From the NCBI RefSeq assembly GCF_014898055.3, contig NW_023601104.1, forward strand, positions 72,151,106-72,215,105: a stretch of DNA of 64,000 nucleotides. The letters are read 5' to 3'. Of this stretch, positions 1 through 13,100 are shown piece by piece (within the stretch, counting starts at the first letter, position 1; every line of letters begins with the position of its first letter). Under the pieces are notes generated by a model, which was given only the letters and a program-made list of their open reading frames with translations, was not told where the DNA came from and did not search any database. This DNA comes from Talpa occidentalis. Its lineage: Eukaryota > Chordata > Mammalia > Eulipotyphla > Talpidae. The position numbers were made by a program, and so were the translations under genes.

Positions 1-1068
1 GCCAAGCCACTGAGTCAGAGGACTTGGCCCTGAGAGTGGGCTAAACTTTAATATGAACTCGCCAGATTTATCTGCACACCTAGAGCTCCCCCAGGACTCT
101 CTCAGCAATCAGGCACCTCTTCTTGACTGCCCTCCTGCAACCTTTCCAGGAAGGCTGGGGAGTGGGAGCTCCCGTTTCCTTTAGGTACATGCCCTCCCTT
201 TTCTGCTAAGTGCAATCCAGGACCCATTGACCCAATTCTCCCTCACCTTTCATGATTGAAAAAAAAACTATGAGATTTTCCTAGAATACCTCTTTGTCTC
301 CAGCTTTACATCAAACTGGCCTGCTTTGCAGAAGCTTCTAACATTGGACGTGCCCTGCACTAACAAGTGTGTGATTCCACGACTTTCCACAGAGACAACA
401 GTTGTTCTGGAAATGGCACTGGCATAGTAGGCAGAAAGCCTAGGCTGGTGATTCTCAACTCTGGCTGCAAGTGGGAATTACATATACAGATTTTTCTAAG
501 TAGTGATGCTTTACCCTGCTGCAATTTCATTTGTCTTAAGGTTCCTCGGAATCCTTAAGCTAATACTTTGAACTCTTTGAGCATGTGTTTCCTTATCTGT
601 TGAACTTAGTCACCCTCCTTGTCTTACATCAATGTGATTTTTAGTATTCAGGAAAAAAAGCATTACAAGCGCTCTATAACTAGAAAGCTCAGGTAGGATC
701 TCAGACTACCACTCCACGGCCCTACCTTGTCTTATTCTTTCCTTCTTTATTCTATCTTTACCCCCATCCTCTGCCTTTTGCATCAATTCTGTAACCCTAG
801 GTCAGTATTAACTACCACCCAGGCTCCTGAGATTCCAGAACCCCTCTTCATGCTTTAAGAAGTTCTGTCCAAGTTCCACCCCAGACAAATAAGAAACTTC
901 TTGGCTTTAAAGATTCCCTCAGAGGGCTAATCAACATCTTTGAAGTTTCTGCTCAATCTGTTTCGGCAGTGTTAGTCCAGGGTGGAGCCCTAAAGGCTTT
1001 ACTTGGGGCTCCCCTGGCATTTGGAAGGGTTCTGGAAGGTTTCCTCCCAGCCCTGCTCTTCTCTCCCA
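1..1068. other. Region downstream of RAB15, no gene seen
   Basis: No exon of the expected neighbour GPX2 or of any other gene was recognised. A MER5-like fragment lies near 435-545 (motif GGTGATTCTCAACTCTGGCTGC). The rest is unassigned. Confidence 0.6.
435..545 (+). mobile_element. MER5-like hAT-Charlie fossil fragment
   Basis: The start resembles the MER5 terminal sequence (TGGTGATTCTCAACTCTGGCTGCA) followed by the 'GGAATTACATA' body. The fragment is degraded and its boundaries are approximate. Confidence 0.45.
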
Positions 1069-1335
1069 TTTTTTTAAAAGATTTATTTATTTTTATACAA
1101 GAGTTGGGGTACAGGCTAGAGGCGTGGGAGGGTGAGAGGTTTCACCAAAAGACAGTGGGGAGCAGAATAGGCCAATGTATCGAAAGCACTGCTGAGGGGA
1201 AGTGTGGGCAAGACAGGAGAGGTTCTCCACGCGATGTAGGTATCTCTCTGGCCAGCCGGGAATCAAACCCGCACTGCAGAGGCTGCGGACAGCTTCACAG
1301 CGCTGCGCTCAACCCGCTGCGCCACCGGGGATGCC
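1069..1335 (-). mobile_element. tRNA-derived SINE, old copy
   Basis: Read on the minus strand it shows the tRNA-like head, the conserved middle (CTCCCCTCAGCAG-like segment, here diverged) and a TATAAAAATAAATAAATC tail. Flanks share roughly CCTGCTCT as a decayed target duplication. It sits just beyond the candidate distal poly(A) signal of RAB15. Confidence 0.85.
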
Positions 1336-1389
1336 CTGCTCTCCTTCCCTTTAACTGCCAGAGCCCTACTCCCACAGATTCATCCATCA

Positions 1390-4002
1390 GCCACACCTGT
1401 GGTTTGAAATATTTTTTATTTTGTAAACATTGGTGTTTAAAATAGATGAACCCTGTTCACAATTCATATACTGGACCCGAAACACAGTACAGAGTTCACC
1501 CATCACAGGGAGATGGTGGGGGCTCAGGAGCAGGTGGAAGGCCTGGGGCTGGGCTGAGTCTCAAGACAGCAGGTGCAGAGGTGGTGCAGAGGCAACAGGC
1601 AGGAGTGCCTGCTCAACAGTCTGGGCCTAATGCCACATCCCAGGCCACCTCCCAGACCAGAGAAGTTTGGGAGTGAGAGGCTGACTCTGGTACCTGGTAA
1701 GCATAGCTGCGCCCTAAAACCCCAACCCTCCTCTTGCTCCCATACCTTTCCCAGCGGTGGCCCTTGTGGATGGGGCTAATTAGGCCATAGAATTCCAACC
1801 CCATGTTTTCCCTTCCAGAACCACTAGGGTACAGTAAGAATATCTCCCCTGACCTGAGGGGCTAGGAGAGACAGGCAATGCACTCCACCTGACCCACAGG
1901 GAAAGCTGCAGCACTGACCCACAGGCTGGAGCCAGTGCCCATTATGGCTCCTCCTTTCTGCAGCCCCTGGCTGAGGACAGACCGAGGGCTGGCTCCACCA
2001 ACCTCCCCACCCACCCCTAGTGTGATGCTGCCTGTGTCCAGACCCCCAAGGAGTCAGTCCTCAAGGAAGCATCTCCAGTTATTGTCATGACTTCATCCGG
2101 AAGTCAGCTCTCTAAAAAGTCTTCTTAGCTAATGATTAAAACTATCCCTGCGCTCCTTTTCCTTTCACAAGGCTAAAGGAGCTCCCATTCCTGAATCCTG
2201 AGCTGTTCTAAATCCTCTCCTGCTGTTTCCTACTTTGATAAGAGTCAGGAGGAAAGGTTTGGCGGTTTCATCCCTCACCCCTTTTTTGGAGTAGGGAAGT
2301 AGGGCTCTTAAGCCTTTTCATGTGTGAGCTTTGGTCCTTAGTTGGTGAGTATTCAATGGGTGGGTCTGTTTCAGCTTCAGCCCCAGCCATGCAGTGCAGC
2401 TAATATGTAGCTGAAGAGTGACCTTCCTACCCAGCTCCGCCTCGCCCACCTTAGCAAGGGGGGGAGGAATTTGACTAGAGCTAGCAACTGACTCATTCCT
2501 TCCTTAGAGGTCCTCCTTGAAGCTACTCTTAGGCCATATGGGGTAAAAGACACTTCTTACCTGAACAAAGAGCTCAGGAGGAGGGAGTTGGCTTCCCTCC
2601 ATCTACAGCCACAGTGCAGCTGGCAAACCCTCAAGCCTCCTCTTTGGAGGCCAGAGGAGCTCATTGTCCTGAAGGCTGAAGAGAACAGCACTGATCAGTT
2701 CCGTCTCGGCCTCCTTTCTTTCTTCCCACAAAATTCTGCCTTTCTCCCACAAACCTTGGGTCTTGGGAAAACCTTGAGAGCCAAAGGCTGAGTGAAGGGC
2801 CACTGGCGTGGTTATATCCCCTCTCACCGGGCAGGGAGTTGTGGGAAAATGCCCTCTTTTATACAGCAACAGAAGACGGGGCCAGGAAGTCCTGCTGCTG
2901 CCTTACTCCCCTCTGGTTTGCAAACTGCTGTCCCCGCCCACTGTCTCTTGATCTTGAACCTGATATATAGGAGATAGTCCTTTATTTCCAAAGGCTCCCC
3001 TTTCTGCAGTGTGTGGCAGGCTTGTCAGGATCACTGGCCTGGGGCTTTCCCTGCTCCTGCAGTGCCCTCAGGCCTTGGTCTGTGTCTTTAAGTTCAGGAG
3101 CCCAGAAGGGGAGAAATTGTGCACACGCTGCATGGGAGGTAGAGAATGGAGGTGACTTTTTATTCCTGCCACCCCTCATCATTTAGTTTTCTTCTCGAAA
3201 GCACCTGCCTCTGAGCTCGGTTCCCCCAAGAAGCAGGCGAGCAGGTAGCCAAGCAAGGCTAGAGCTGAGGGCAGGGCTAGGAGAGGTAGGACAGCCCTAG
3301 ACTGAGATCCACCAGTTGGTGTTTCCTCCTTCCTTGATGTTCCATTTTCCCAGATCATTGGTGTCACAGGGGAGGACAGAATAAAAAGAAGCACCCCGTA
3401 GCCTTAGTCAGCCCCCTGGCCCCTACAAAGCAGGGGGGGGCGGTCTCCCAGGAGCAGAATCTAGAACATCCCCACAAGCCTGAGCCCATTCCCTTAGACA
3501 GCATTAGGAAGGAGGAAAGGAAGAAGCTGCACCAGCAGCCACACAGCAGGACACACAGAGGGAAATGGCTGTGAGGGGCTTTGATACAAAACACAGCGGT
3601 GGGGAAGGGCACAGAGAAAGGGAAGTGCAAGGAGAGAGAAAAAGTGGAGAAGGGACAAGATGCACTGAGAAAGGAGGCTTAAAGTGGCCTTGACTCCAGA
3701 CTCAGCCATTGTCTGGAGAGCTCAGGCGGTGAGACAGTGCCCGCAGCACGTGTGGGGGCAGAGCAGGCCTGCGCTGGGGCGGCAGCTACAGGAGGCCGCC
3801 CCGGGCGGAGGGGCTTGGGGCAGAGGCTGCTCAGAGATGACGGCGCAGCTGCGCTCAGGGCCGGGCGGGGGGAGCAGCTGCTGATATTCCACAGGGTCGC
3901 CCAAATGTGAGGAGAAGCAGGGCAGAGCCCAGACTCCTGTCTGCCCACAGGCCTCCTGCCAGGAGGGGGGCTTGTGTGGGGCGGGTGCTCCTCGCAGGAC
4001 CC
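1390..4002 (-). other. RAB15: RAB15 3' untranslated region (extent uncertain)
   Basis: Sequence after the RAB15 stop has no further supported coding exon. Minus-strand AATAAA signals are visible at 3164-3159, 2986-2981 and 1420-1415. The last lies just before a SINE that begins at 1335, so a long 3'UTR ending near 1.4 kb is plausible and shorter isoforms ending near 2.96 or 3.14 kb are possible. Which one is used cannot be told from sequence. Confidence 0.55.
1415..1420 (-). terminator. Candidate distal poly(A) signal of RAB15
   Basis: TTTATT on the plus strand reads AATAAA on the minus strand. It is the last canonical signal before the repeat at 1069-1335 and would define a 3'UTR of about 2.6 kb. 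Closer alternatives lie at 2981-2986 and 3159-3164. Confidence 0.4.
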
Positions 4003-4161
4003 TCAGCACCAGCAGGTTTTTGAAGAGTTAGCTGTGCCCTCAGGTTTGGCCTCCTCCTCCGCCAGCTCTGCCAAGGCCAGCTCATGGCTGGCACGTGTCC
4101 GGATGCCATCCAGCTCCTTCCTGTGGGCCTGTAGTACCAGCTCCGTCAATCGTGTGAAAGA
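4003..4161 (-). CDS. RAB15: RAB15 coding exon 7 (terminal)
   Basis: Entered after TTTCCCAG. It encodes residues 161-212 and ends in TGA at 4005-4003. It carries the acidic hypervariable tail (about residues 190-200, [12 protein letters not shown]) and the final SSKTCWC, in which both cysteines are the expected geranylgeranyl acceptors. Confidence 0.97.
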   Translation of the reverse strand, partial: SFTRLTELVLQAHRKELDGIRTRASHELALAELAEEEAKPEGTANSSKTCWC

Positions 4162-7100
4162 CTGGGAAACCGAGGGGCACAGGTTAGTCTGGGGTCTCCT
4201 CCTCCTCTTTCCCCGATGACCCCATATCTGCTCCAGTGGGGAGAGCTCACTTTATCTTGGCTCCTATCTGCCACCTTCTCTCAACTCCCTACTCTGCTGA
4301 ACTCAGCCAGAGGGACAGGGCAAGTGGGCTTCAGAGCTCTCACCTCTTTAATGTTGAGGTTGGTGCAGGCACTTGTTTCATAGAAGTCCATGCCATACTC
4401 CTTAGCCAGCTGCAAGAGAAGAACATTTCTGAAAGGGAGTCCGAAAGGAAGCAAGGTGCATTTGGCACATACTTCTGCCACTGCACTTAAAGGCAGGTAA
4501 CCTCTCAGATGAGACAAGGAGCTTGAAACCATAGGCTGGCAGAGGGTGGGAGGAGATGCCCCACTAAAAGGCCCCCTCACATACACACATTCACATGCCT
4601 CCCATCAGAGGACGCCCACCAAAATGTTTCGGCAGTTTGGTAAATGAACGTGAAACAGCTCCCACAGAAGAAACCGGTGTCTACTGGCTGACCGAGCTGT
4701 CTGCCCTTGGGCAAGTAACTTTAAGCGCCAGCTTCATCATCTGGTAATGGGGGGTGAGAGTGCTGCCAGCCCGGGTGTGGAGTGACTGAGTGGGTCACAC
4801 ATCTTGAAGCGCTGGCTCAGCAAGCGCCACGCAGACAGTGCTGAATGAAAACTATTATGCTAGTAGGGTATCCTCGCTTTCAAATTTTTCAATGACCATG
4901 TATTATTTTTTTATACCAAAAAATCAATTTTATTTTAAGTGCTAGTGGAACGCTATTGACTGAAGAGAGAGAGAAGCTCTTGAGTCCTCGGAGTGGGTGG
5001 AGGACTCTCGGCCCAGTACCTGGTCTCTTCCTTCCTGGCCTCGGGGGATGGTCTCCCTGTGTGCTTAGACTTTCCTTCAGCGGCTTCCTCCTACCCTCTC
5101 TACCTCCAGAGCTTGTCCAACTGTGTGCTCTTCATGCCCTCATGTTCCTTCCCACTTCTCTGTCTAAGGTCTAAGGAGGGTGGGGAGTGGGGAGTGCAGG
5201 GCTGGGATGACCGTAGGTGTGGCTATGCCTGGAAGCCGGTAAAGGAGTCAGCAACTCGACGTCCTTCCTCAGCGCTTCAGCAGCGGGGAATCCAGCTTTA
5301 GGGGACCTGGACCTGGGAGAGTTAGTGCCCAAGAGGTCTTGCTTTCAGGATGGACCTTAAATCAATGTCCTTGAAGGACCGAAAGCAAACTCTCAAGGAT
5401 GGCAGCTCACCCATTGCCTTAGGGTACTGTGGGGGCTGTGAGGGTGCCTGATCAGGTATAGAATCCTGGGTGCCAGCTCTCAGGACTGCGTCTGGAAGGC
5501 AGCGGGAGACCAAGGGATGGATTCAGCCAGCCCACTTTCACTTACCTGCTGCCCCTGTTCTCTTCCCACCTGCCGTTTCTGCTCTTCATCAGCCTTATTT
5601 CCTATTAGGATCTTCTGGACACCTTCTGGTGCGTACTAGGGACAGGACAAAGAACGGACAGTGAGTGCTAACTTTCCCTCCCACCTCCCCACCATGCAGT
5701 CTCCACTGGCCTCCACCCCAGCACCCAGCTTTAGAGCCTAGAGATGGAGAAGGTACAGGTGCTCCCAAGCCCACAGCTGACCCCAGGAATGCCAGAGTGG
5801 TGTCACAGGGACAGTTTAGGGTAGAATACACTGGGTCCTACCAATGTGTCCTTGGACAAGTGGTATCTGGGCCAGTGAGGAAGACATTGGATTCAAGTCC
5901 AAGCCCTCACTCTACAGATGAGGACTGGGAACCAGAGTTCCTATGGCTTGCCCAACGCTCCACAACTATTGTGACAGAACCAGGACTAGAACCCCAGTCT
6001 CAAAATTCCACCAGATCTTGAGATTTCAGCAAAGAAATTATTCTGACCTAATCATCCCTGGGAAAGAAACAGTCATGTAGGCAAAGCAGCTTCCGCTTCT
6101 TCCCCACGTCCTACTTACCCAGAGGTCTCCATCAGGGCTGTGGAAGGCAAGGTTTCCTGCCAGCATTTTCTTGCCAACCCTGAGAGCGTCGCCCTCCCCT
6201 CTGAAGTGCCCTTCCCCCCCCCCAAAGTGAGGCGGCATCTCCTACCTCATCCACATCACTGACCCACTTCATGATGTGCTGGTAAGAGCGTTCGCTGCTA
6301 ATGTCGTAGACTAAAAATATTCCCTGAGAGAGAGCAGAGAGAGAGGGGGGGAGGCAGATGCACACGGAGCTTGTGCAGTCACAGGCCAGAGCAGGGTGGC
6401 GCCTCAAATGCTGGGTGTCACTCTCCCTTCTCCCTGCTTAGCCTAAAGAGGATCCCTCAGCACCCAGAAATGTCTCCTCTCAGACCCCCAAGAATGCTGC
6501 TCCCTAGCCTATCCAGAGCTCTCTGAAGTAGGAAGGCACCAAATGCTTTGATCTGGATCTTCAGCCCTGGCTGAAGGGGGGCCTGAGGACCTGCCTGGAG
6601 TGAGTGATCAGAGAATAACAGATGATCAGTGAGCAACTAAAAGGTCCCCACTGGGGCTCCCTCCCCCAGCAGGCAATCTGAGAGCCCTATTTTGGGGGTC
6701 AGTGGAACAGATATTTCAAACACACAGTACACGTGGAGTGTCGATGGCAATGCCCCCTCCTGACGGCGGCTCACCTGGGCCCGTCGGTAGTACTGCTTTG
6801 TGATGGTCTGATATCTCTCTTGCCCCGCTGTGTCCCTGTGAAGAAAGTCAGTCCCTCAGGAGAGCAGGGACTCCGGGGACAGGTGCGCAAGGAAGAGCAG
6901 GAGCTGGGAGACTGTGCCCTTACAAGAAAAACTGGGGAGCTCAGTGAGGCTTTGATCCTCTAGAGGATCGGAACATGTCTGACTCTGTAGGAGAGAGGCC
7001 TCTGTAGAGATGGGGAGAGGGGGGCGGGCCTTGTCAACTGTGTCTGCATCAGGAACCATACCTGTGACTGGGCCTTCAACAGTGCTCTAGAATTTGGCCA

Positions 7101-10100
7101 TTATGGCCAGATTGGCAGGACTGCTACAGCCCAGGTTGGTCTGGGACCTGTGAAGGCCCTGCCCAGACCATTCTGACACTGGTAGGCAGCTCCAAATGCT
7201 GGCTGATGCAGAGCATCCCGGAGCTTCAGGCCAGAGAGCCATAGCACCCCCCTGTGGCTGCCTGTGGAAACTGCACTAGGTTATAAGGAATTCTCAGGAG
7301 GGTTCCACCCAAATTGATGGGGTGCTACAGCCCTCCTGCCTTCCAATCCTGTAGCAGTGTGGGTAAAGCCTTTTTCTAAGACAGCCTAGGGAAAAGCCTT
7401 TTTCTAAGACAAGCACAGCGGGTAGTTGCCAACTCCTTCGAATTCCTGCCTTTTGGTGACTTGCCATCAATCCCATAAAGTTTCTTAAGAAAGAGATGGG
7501 AGATTAAGACTCAGAGGAACAGGTGATGGGTTTTGAGACTTCCACTCTCCATCTGGGAGGTGACCAATTATCTTAGAAGCTTTGGGATTTTACACATGGT
7601 TGTGGCAGCTAAGGGGCAGCCCAGGGTCCTCCCCTCCTATCCAACTTACCAAATCTGTATCCGCACTTTGATGCCGTCCACCTCTATGGTCTTCATCTTG
7701 AAGTCAACACCTGGAGAAAGGAGGGAGGCAAGCGAGTCAGGAAGGATCCCTGAGAAGTGAAAGGCCCCAGCACTCACACTAGAGGGGATTTCGTTTTGAT
7801 TTAATGTGGTAGAAAGATGGTATGAGGTAAGGGTCTTCTTGAACCAAAAACTGATCCTAAGGAAGTATGGGGGCTTTGAATGGGGCTTCCTTCTTCCTTG
7901 AGCTGAGAGTTGACAGAAGTGAAGGGCCTGAGGGACACAGGAGAGACAAAACAAATATGGGGAAATCTACTCCCTCACTGCCTCCCTCAGCCCCAGAAGT
8001 ATCTTTCTTCACATGTGATATTTCCTATTTATACTTCCAGAGAGAGCAACCTGTATTTACCCCCTACTAGAATGCTAGGCCTTAGGAATACTGATCTACT
8101 TTATTTGTCTGGATTTTTCTCTCTGCTTTATTAATAACCTGGAGGGATCACATGACTGTGGGGATGGGCCGGGCCTGGAGAGAGAAGGACTATTTCAGTC
8201 TCCTGCTGTGTATGAAGGCCTCAGGCCCTAGCCAAGGCCCTTCGAGAAGACCCAGAGGAGCTGCTGTTGACTAGCCCCTGTTGGCCATACGAGGCATTTA
8301 CTGGAAGGAGCATGGGCCTTGGAATCAGGCCTGAGCTTGAATCCTGACTCTGGCCATGTCCTTCACTCAGAGCTCTGACTTCGGACACCCTGCTTCTCTG
8401 AACCTCCATTTCTGCATCAGTAAAACTGAGAAATTGTCAGTCATCTCAGAGGGTCGCTGAGACCAAATGAGATATGGGGCAGGGGCACCATGAACGGTTC
8501 CCAGCGGGTGCTGGTGAGTGACTGTCTATGACCCGATGAGCCTACCACTGTGGAAGGGAGATGAAGACAGGCTCATCGGCCCAATGGCTTGAGAATGAAG
8601 ATGCCACAAGACACAGGAAACGTCAGGGCCTGAGTAAAGCAGCCCAGAGCAGAAACCTACTTGGAGAAATCTCAGGAAGAGAAGCCAGGACACAGGTTTG
8701 CCTCTGAGTGATGATGGAAAGACCAGGGGAGATGTTTTTAAGCTTGTGCCTTTCCCCAGCCCTAACTGTGCTCGGGCACGAAGCCCAGTGGTTCAAGAGT
8801 TGTGTCTAGTAGGTTAATTAAGCTTCAGTCTTCATGAACTCCCTAGAGACAAGTCAGGAAGGGGCAACGGTAGCCAGTTTTTAGGTGGGGAATATTGTAA
8901 AGACAGAGTGCTGGACCGAAGTCTCCAGGCTGCAGAGCACAGCCCTGAAGCCCCTAAAGGTGCCAGAAACCCCAATCCCAGTGTCACTGTCATTCCCCGT
9001 GGGCATGACTTCTTTGCCAATGGGGATTCTTCTCCCCGATCCCTTCTGTCCCCAGCTTTTCACACTTACAGACAGATTAAATTCAGTCTCTTCTCTCTCA
9101 TCAGAGACCAATCACCATTTAATTAGAAGGGAGAGCAAGACTTAGCATGGACAACCTGAACAAAATCAAGTTGGTTGGACGTGAATCATTTTCGCCTGCC
9201 CAAGCTGATTCATATCTATTGAGCTGTACTTTTCCAAATGGGCATTGTCTGGCAGCCACTCTTCCAAGTGTGCTGAGAAAGTGAAGAGGAGGGTGAAAGA
9301 AGGGGGGGCACCCACAGTGTTTCGGGGTAGGGGACAGATTCGTGTTCACCTCCTCCCTAGACAAACAGTCGTCAAGAATTTGCTTCTCCTTAATATCTGG
9401 CATAGAAGATAATCAGGATTTCTCATTCTTAAATGTCATGGTACCTTCTTTCCCAGGGGAGCAGGAATGTTGTTCATTTGATAATAAGCCTAGTCATTCT
9501 AGCCCAGCAAGCCTAGTGAAGGGCAGTGCTGTGTGCAAAGTGATCACGAGGGTGGAGAAGGGGATAGAAGGTTCTATTTGCTTTATTCCACATCCATCAA
9601 TGGGGATTTATTCTGTGCCCTGCACAGCACGCGGTGCAGAGAGTGGCAAAGAAAGGCATATGGTCCCTGATCTTACAGAGCTTAGTGGAAGGAAGCAAAG
9701 ACTCAGAGAGTCAGCCCAAGGTCAGCACAGCAAGTAGCAGACTCACAGCCTGTTGGATGCCGGAGCCCGTGCTATGCCCTGTACTGTTTCTGGGAGGAGG
9801 GGAGAGAGTTGTGTGTTAACCAGGCATAGGAGTCTTCACTATATTACTCAGCTTGGGGGGAGCTCCCCAAACTAGGGACATCTCCCCAAGAATGAATGCA
9901 GGTTGCTAGAAGAGGCAGAATTGACAAGACATGCAACTACCCTGGGAGCTAGGGCTGAACTGAGTCTTTCTCCCTCTCTCCTCACTTAGCTGTGTGGCGA
10001 GAGACCAGGGCTGGGGAATTCTGGAGGCTCACAACACCCTCCACTCCAACATCGTGCAATCTAGACCCTATAAGCCACTGGGTAAAACGTGTTATAACAT

Positions 10101-13100
10101 CTCTGAGAAGTGAAAAATGCCTTCTGGGGGATTTTCCTCTTCTACCCATCTACCCCCTTTTTTTACAGAGAGAAAAGATTAACAGCCCAAAGAGCTGGTG
10201 AAATCTGTTAACTTCTACTTTCTACTTCCACACACCCCCGGATCTTCCACGTTGTCCACCTACTGACCACGGCTGCACCCTGTGCCCCGAGCAGCAGCCC
10301 CTTCCCTCCACAGCTGTTGGCCTTTTCCTGGGCCAGCACTACAGGGCAAAGTCAAAGCTGGCTTTGGCCCGTCCCCTGCAGACTCCTGCTTTCTCACCTC
10401 AGCTGTGCCCTCCCAGCTGCTCAGCAAACTGTTCTTTGCATGCATGCTCCTCTGCCCCAGTCCTCAAGGCACTGTGCTCCCCTGCCCACTGTTGCACATT
10501 CAAAGAACACCTTCTGGCTGACAAATGGGCAACAGAGCAGCCTGCTGGGGCGTTCCCAGCTCACTTTCTTAGCATTCCCTCGCCACTTTCCCTGCAGATG
10601 GTTGTCTGTCCTTCCCCAGCCCCACTGCTCAGCTGTTGTTCAGTCCCCTCTGAGTGCACCTCCTAAGCTTTGCCTGTTGCACCTTCAGAATCTACAGGAA
10701 GAAGAGTCTTCCATCTACTTCCACCCCCAGTGTTTTCTCATTGCAGCTCCTCCAACTTTAAGGGCACAGCGAATCACAGAGGGATTATGTTAAAATGCAG
10801 ATTCTGACTGAGTAGGTGTGAGATGAGGTCTGAGATGCTATGTTAAACCTTCAGGTGACGCTGATGCTACTGGCCCCCAGATCACACGTGACAGAGAACT
10901 TCCAGAGCAGTGGTTCTCAAAGTGTGGTCCCAGACTTGCAGCAGCAGCTGGGACTTACTAGGAACACAAATCTTTGGGCCTCCCTCAGATCTACGGAATC
11001 AGAAACTTGGGGGGTGGGGCCCAGGATTGTCTCAACAAGCTCTCCAGGGGACCCTGATGCATGCTGACGTTTGAGAATTACATTTGGACTAAAGCTTTGG
11101 CACCTGATGCGCCAGGCGAGGCAAGTGAGTTCTCCCTTTCTCAAGGTGTTTTGCAGACGCTCAGCTTTGAAATCACCTAGAGTGGTTTTTTTAAAAATGC
11201 TGCTACCCTGACTTATCCAGACCTACTGAGTTAGAATTTGAGACCCAGGCCCAGAAACCTGTATTTATAACAGGTCTGTGGTGATTTTTAGATAAAGTTT
11301 GAGAGCTATGTTATAGTGCAACAAACACCCGTTGGCTCTGGTGTCTAAAGAAAGACCTGGGTCTAAATCCTGATCCTGGCACTTGCTGTCTAATGTTGGG
11401 CAAGTTTTGACTCTTCTGTGCCTCAGATTTTTTTATCTGTTGAATGAGAAAAGCAACAGCTGCCTAGGCATTGTGGTGGGTAGGAATTAGACCAGTATGG
11501 AAAGCACCTGGCACACAGTAGGCACCAGCTCCCTCACTCCTACCTTCACTCTGATGAATAAAGACTTTCTGGGATGGCGCCAAGAACCCTAGATGTAGCA
11601 AGGATTACTAAGTTTCCTCTCCTCCCTTTTAGTCCAGGGACCAGCAGCATCAACACCATTAGGGTGCTTATTGGAAATGCAAATTCCCTAGCTCCACCCA
11701 GACCTGCTAAATCCTAGGCACAATAAAGCTTGAAACTATCACCTAGCCCATCTCGAGGCAGAAGTATATACCTAAGGCTCAAAATAATCGTTATAATTAC
11801 AGCACAGCCCTGAGGGGGGGAATCCAGAGCCCTCTGTTCTTGTGCCAGCCAGGAGGTAGGCAGGAGCTGGGATTATGATCGTGAAGCACAGAGAGGCCAA
11901 GTGACTTACTCATGTTTCCACATCCTCTGGCTGAGCCAGACGGGAAAACTGTCTCCTAAAACCTACCCCAGATGCTCTTCCTTCAACCAATGGCTTTTCA
12001 ATCTCGTGGGATTTCAGAATCTTAACTGCCTTTTCTGTCATGCCTGGGGTACCCCACATCTGTTCTGGTATTGGGAGGTGTTTAGAGGTGAGACATTGGG
12101 TTCACATGATGCAAGCCCACCAGAACTACTGCAGGACAATGGAGACAATTCCTGATTCCATCAAGCCCATGCATCACCCTGGAGATTGCCCCCTCAGCCT
12201 CCCTGCATGAGAAGCTACTGACTTTCCCGAGCACAGCGAACACTCAGTGTGAAGAAATAAGCCAAGCACCTCCACACTGCTTCAGCAGAGGTTCTTGGAG
12301 ACCCGGAGCTCATGAGGGAGAAAGTCAGCAAGATGGAGCCTTCTCCCAAGTACTTGAGTATGACAAGCAGCTCATCGTTTGTTCCCAGCACCACAGAGAA
12401 ATGGATCACAGTGTCTGCCACACCCCATGTCCTTCCCCTCCCCCCAACTCCCCGTGTCCTTTTCTGGCTGGAAATGCCCAGCCCAAAGCCTCTGCTCAGG
12501 GAAGCAGTGCTGGGAGCAGCGTGGCTATTGTGGAGAAGCAGCTCCTGACTGGACCAGGAGTAGACATCTAACCCAGAGGAGGCCCATCAGTGGGCTTGCT
12601 GGTGACCCATAGGCAAACTGGTCAAGAGGCAAGGAAAGCTATCTGAGCCCATCAAACCAGTTCCCTCCAGATGGTGCAGAGGAGCATGAGGCAGAGAGAT
12701 GTGTCAAGAAGCAGAGACACATAAAGATAGTGAATACACTGGCTGAAGTGGGGGTTGGGGGCCCCAGATTCTAGCCACCAGCCTGCCTTCTAGTCCCTGA
12801 GCTTCCTTAGAGCACTTCCCCCACTTGCACTTCAGGAATGCCTGAAGAGTCTAGCCTGAGCCTGTCCACTCGCTGAATGGCCCCCCCAGGTTGGCGGGCA
12901 AGACTCTTCAACTACGGGGCTGGGGTCAGCCCAGCTCTTTGATGCCTCCTAGTTTTTTTCTGCCAGCCCCAGTTACAGGTAAAATACTTAAGGGGCAGAG
13001 AATATATTTTGTATTTGACAACTTTTTTTGTTTTTAAGGTCTCTGCCTCCTGGCACAGTGCCAGGGAGGAAGTAGCAATTCCATTAGTGGCAGCCTCCTG

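Noticed and set aside
1..1400. Exons of GPX2, the expected left neighbour
   Set aside because: No GPX2 peptide was found in any frame here; the gene probably lies to the left of the window.
969..1445. 158-codon frame near the left end
   Set aside because: Most of it is antisense SINE sequence.
10317..10793. 158-codon plus-strand frame in RAB15 intron 1
   Set aside because: Ser/Pro/Leu/Cys-rich translation, no homology recognised, no splice or promoter context, and it runs into MER5-like sequence.
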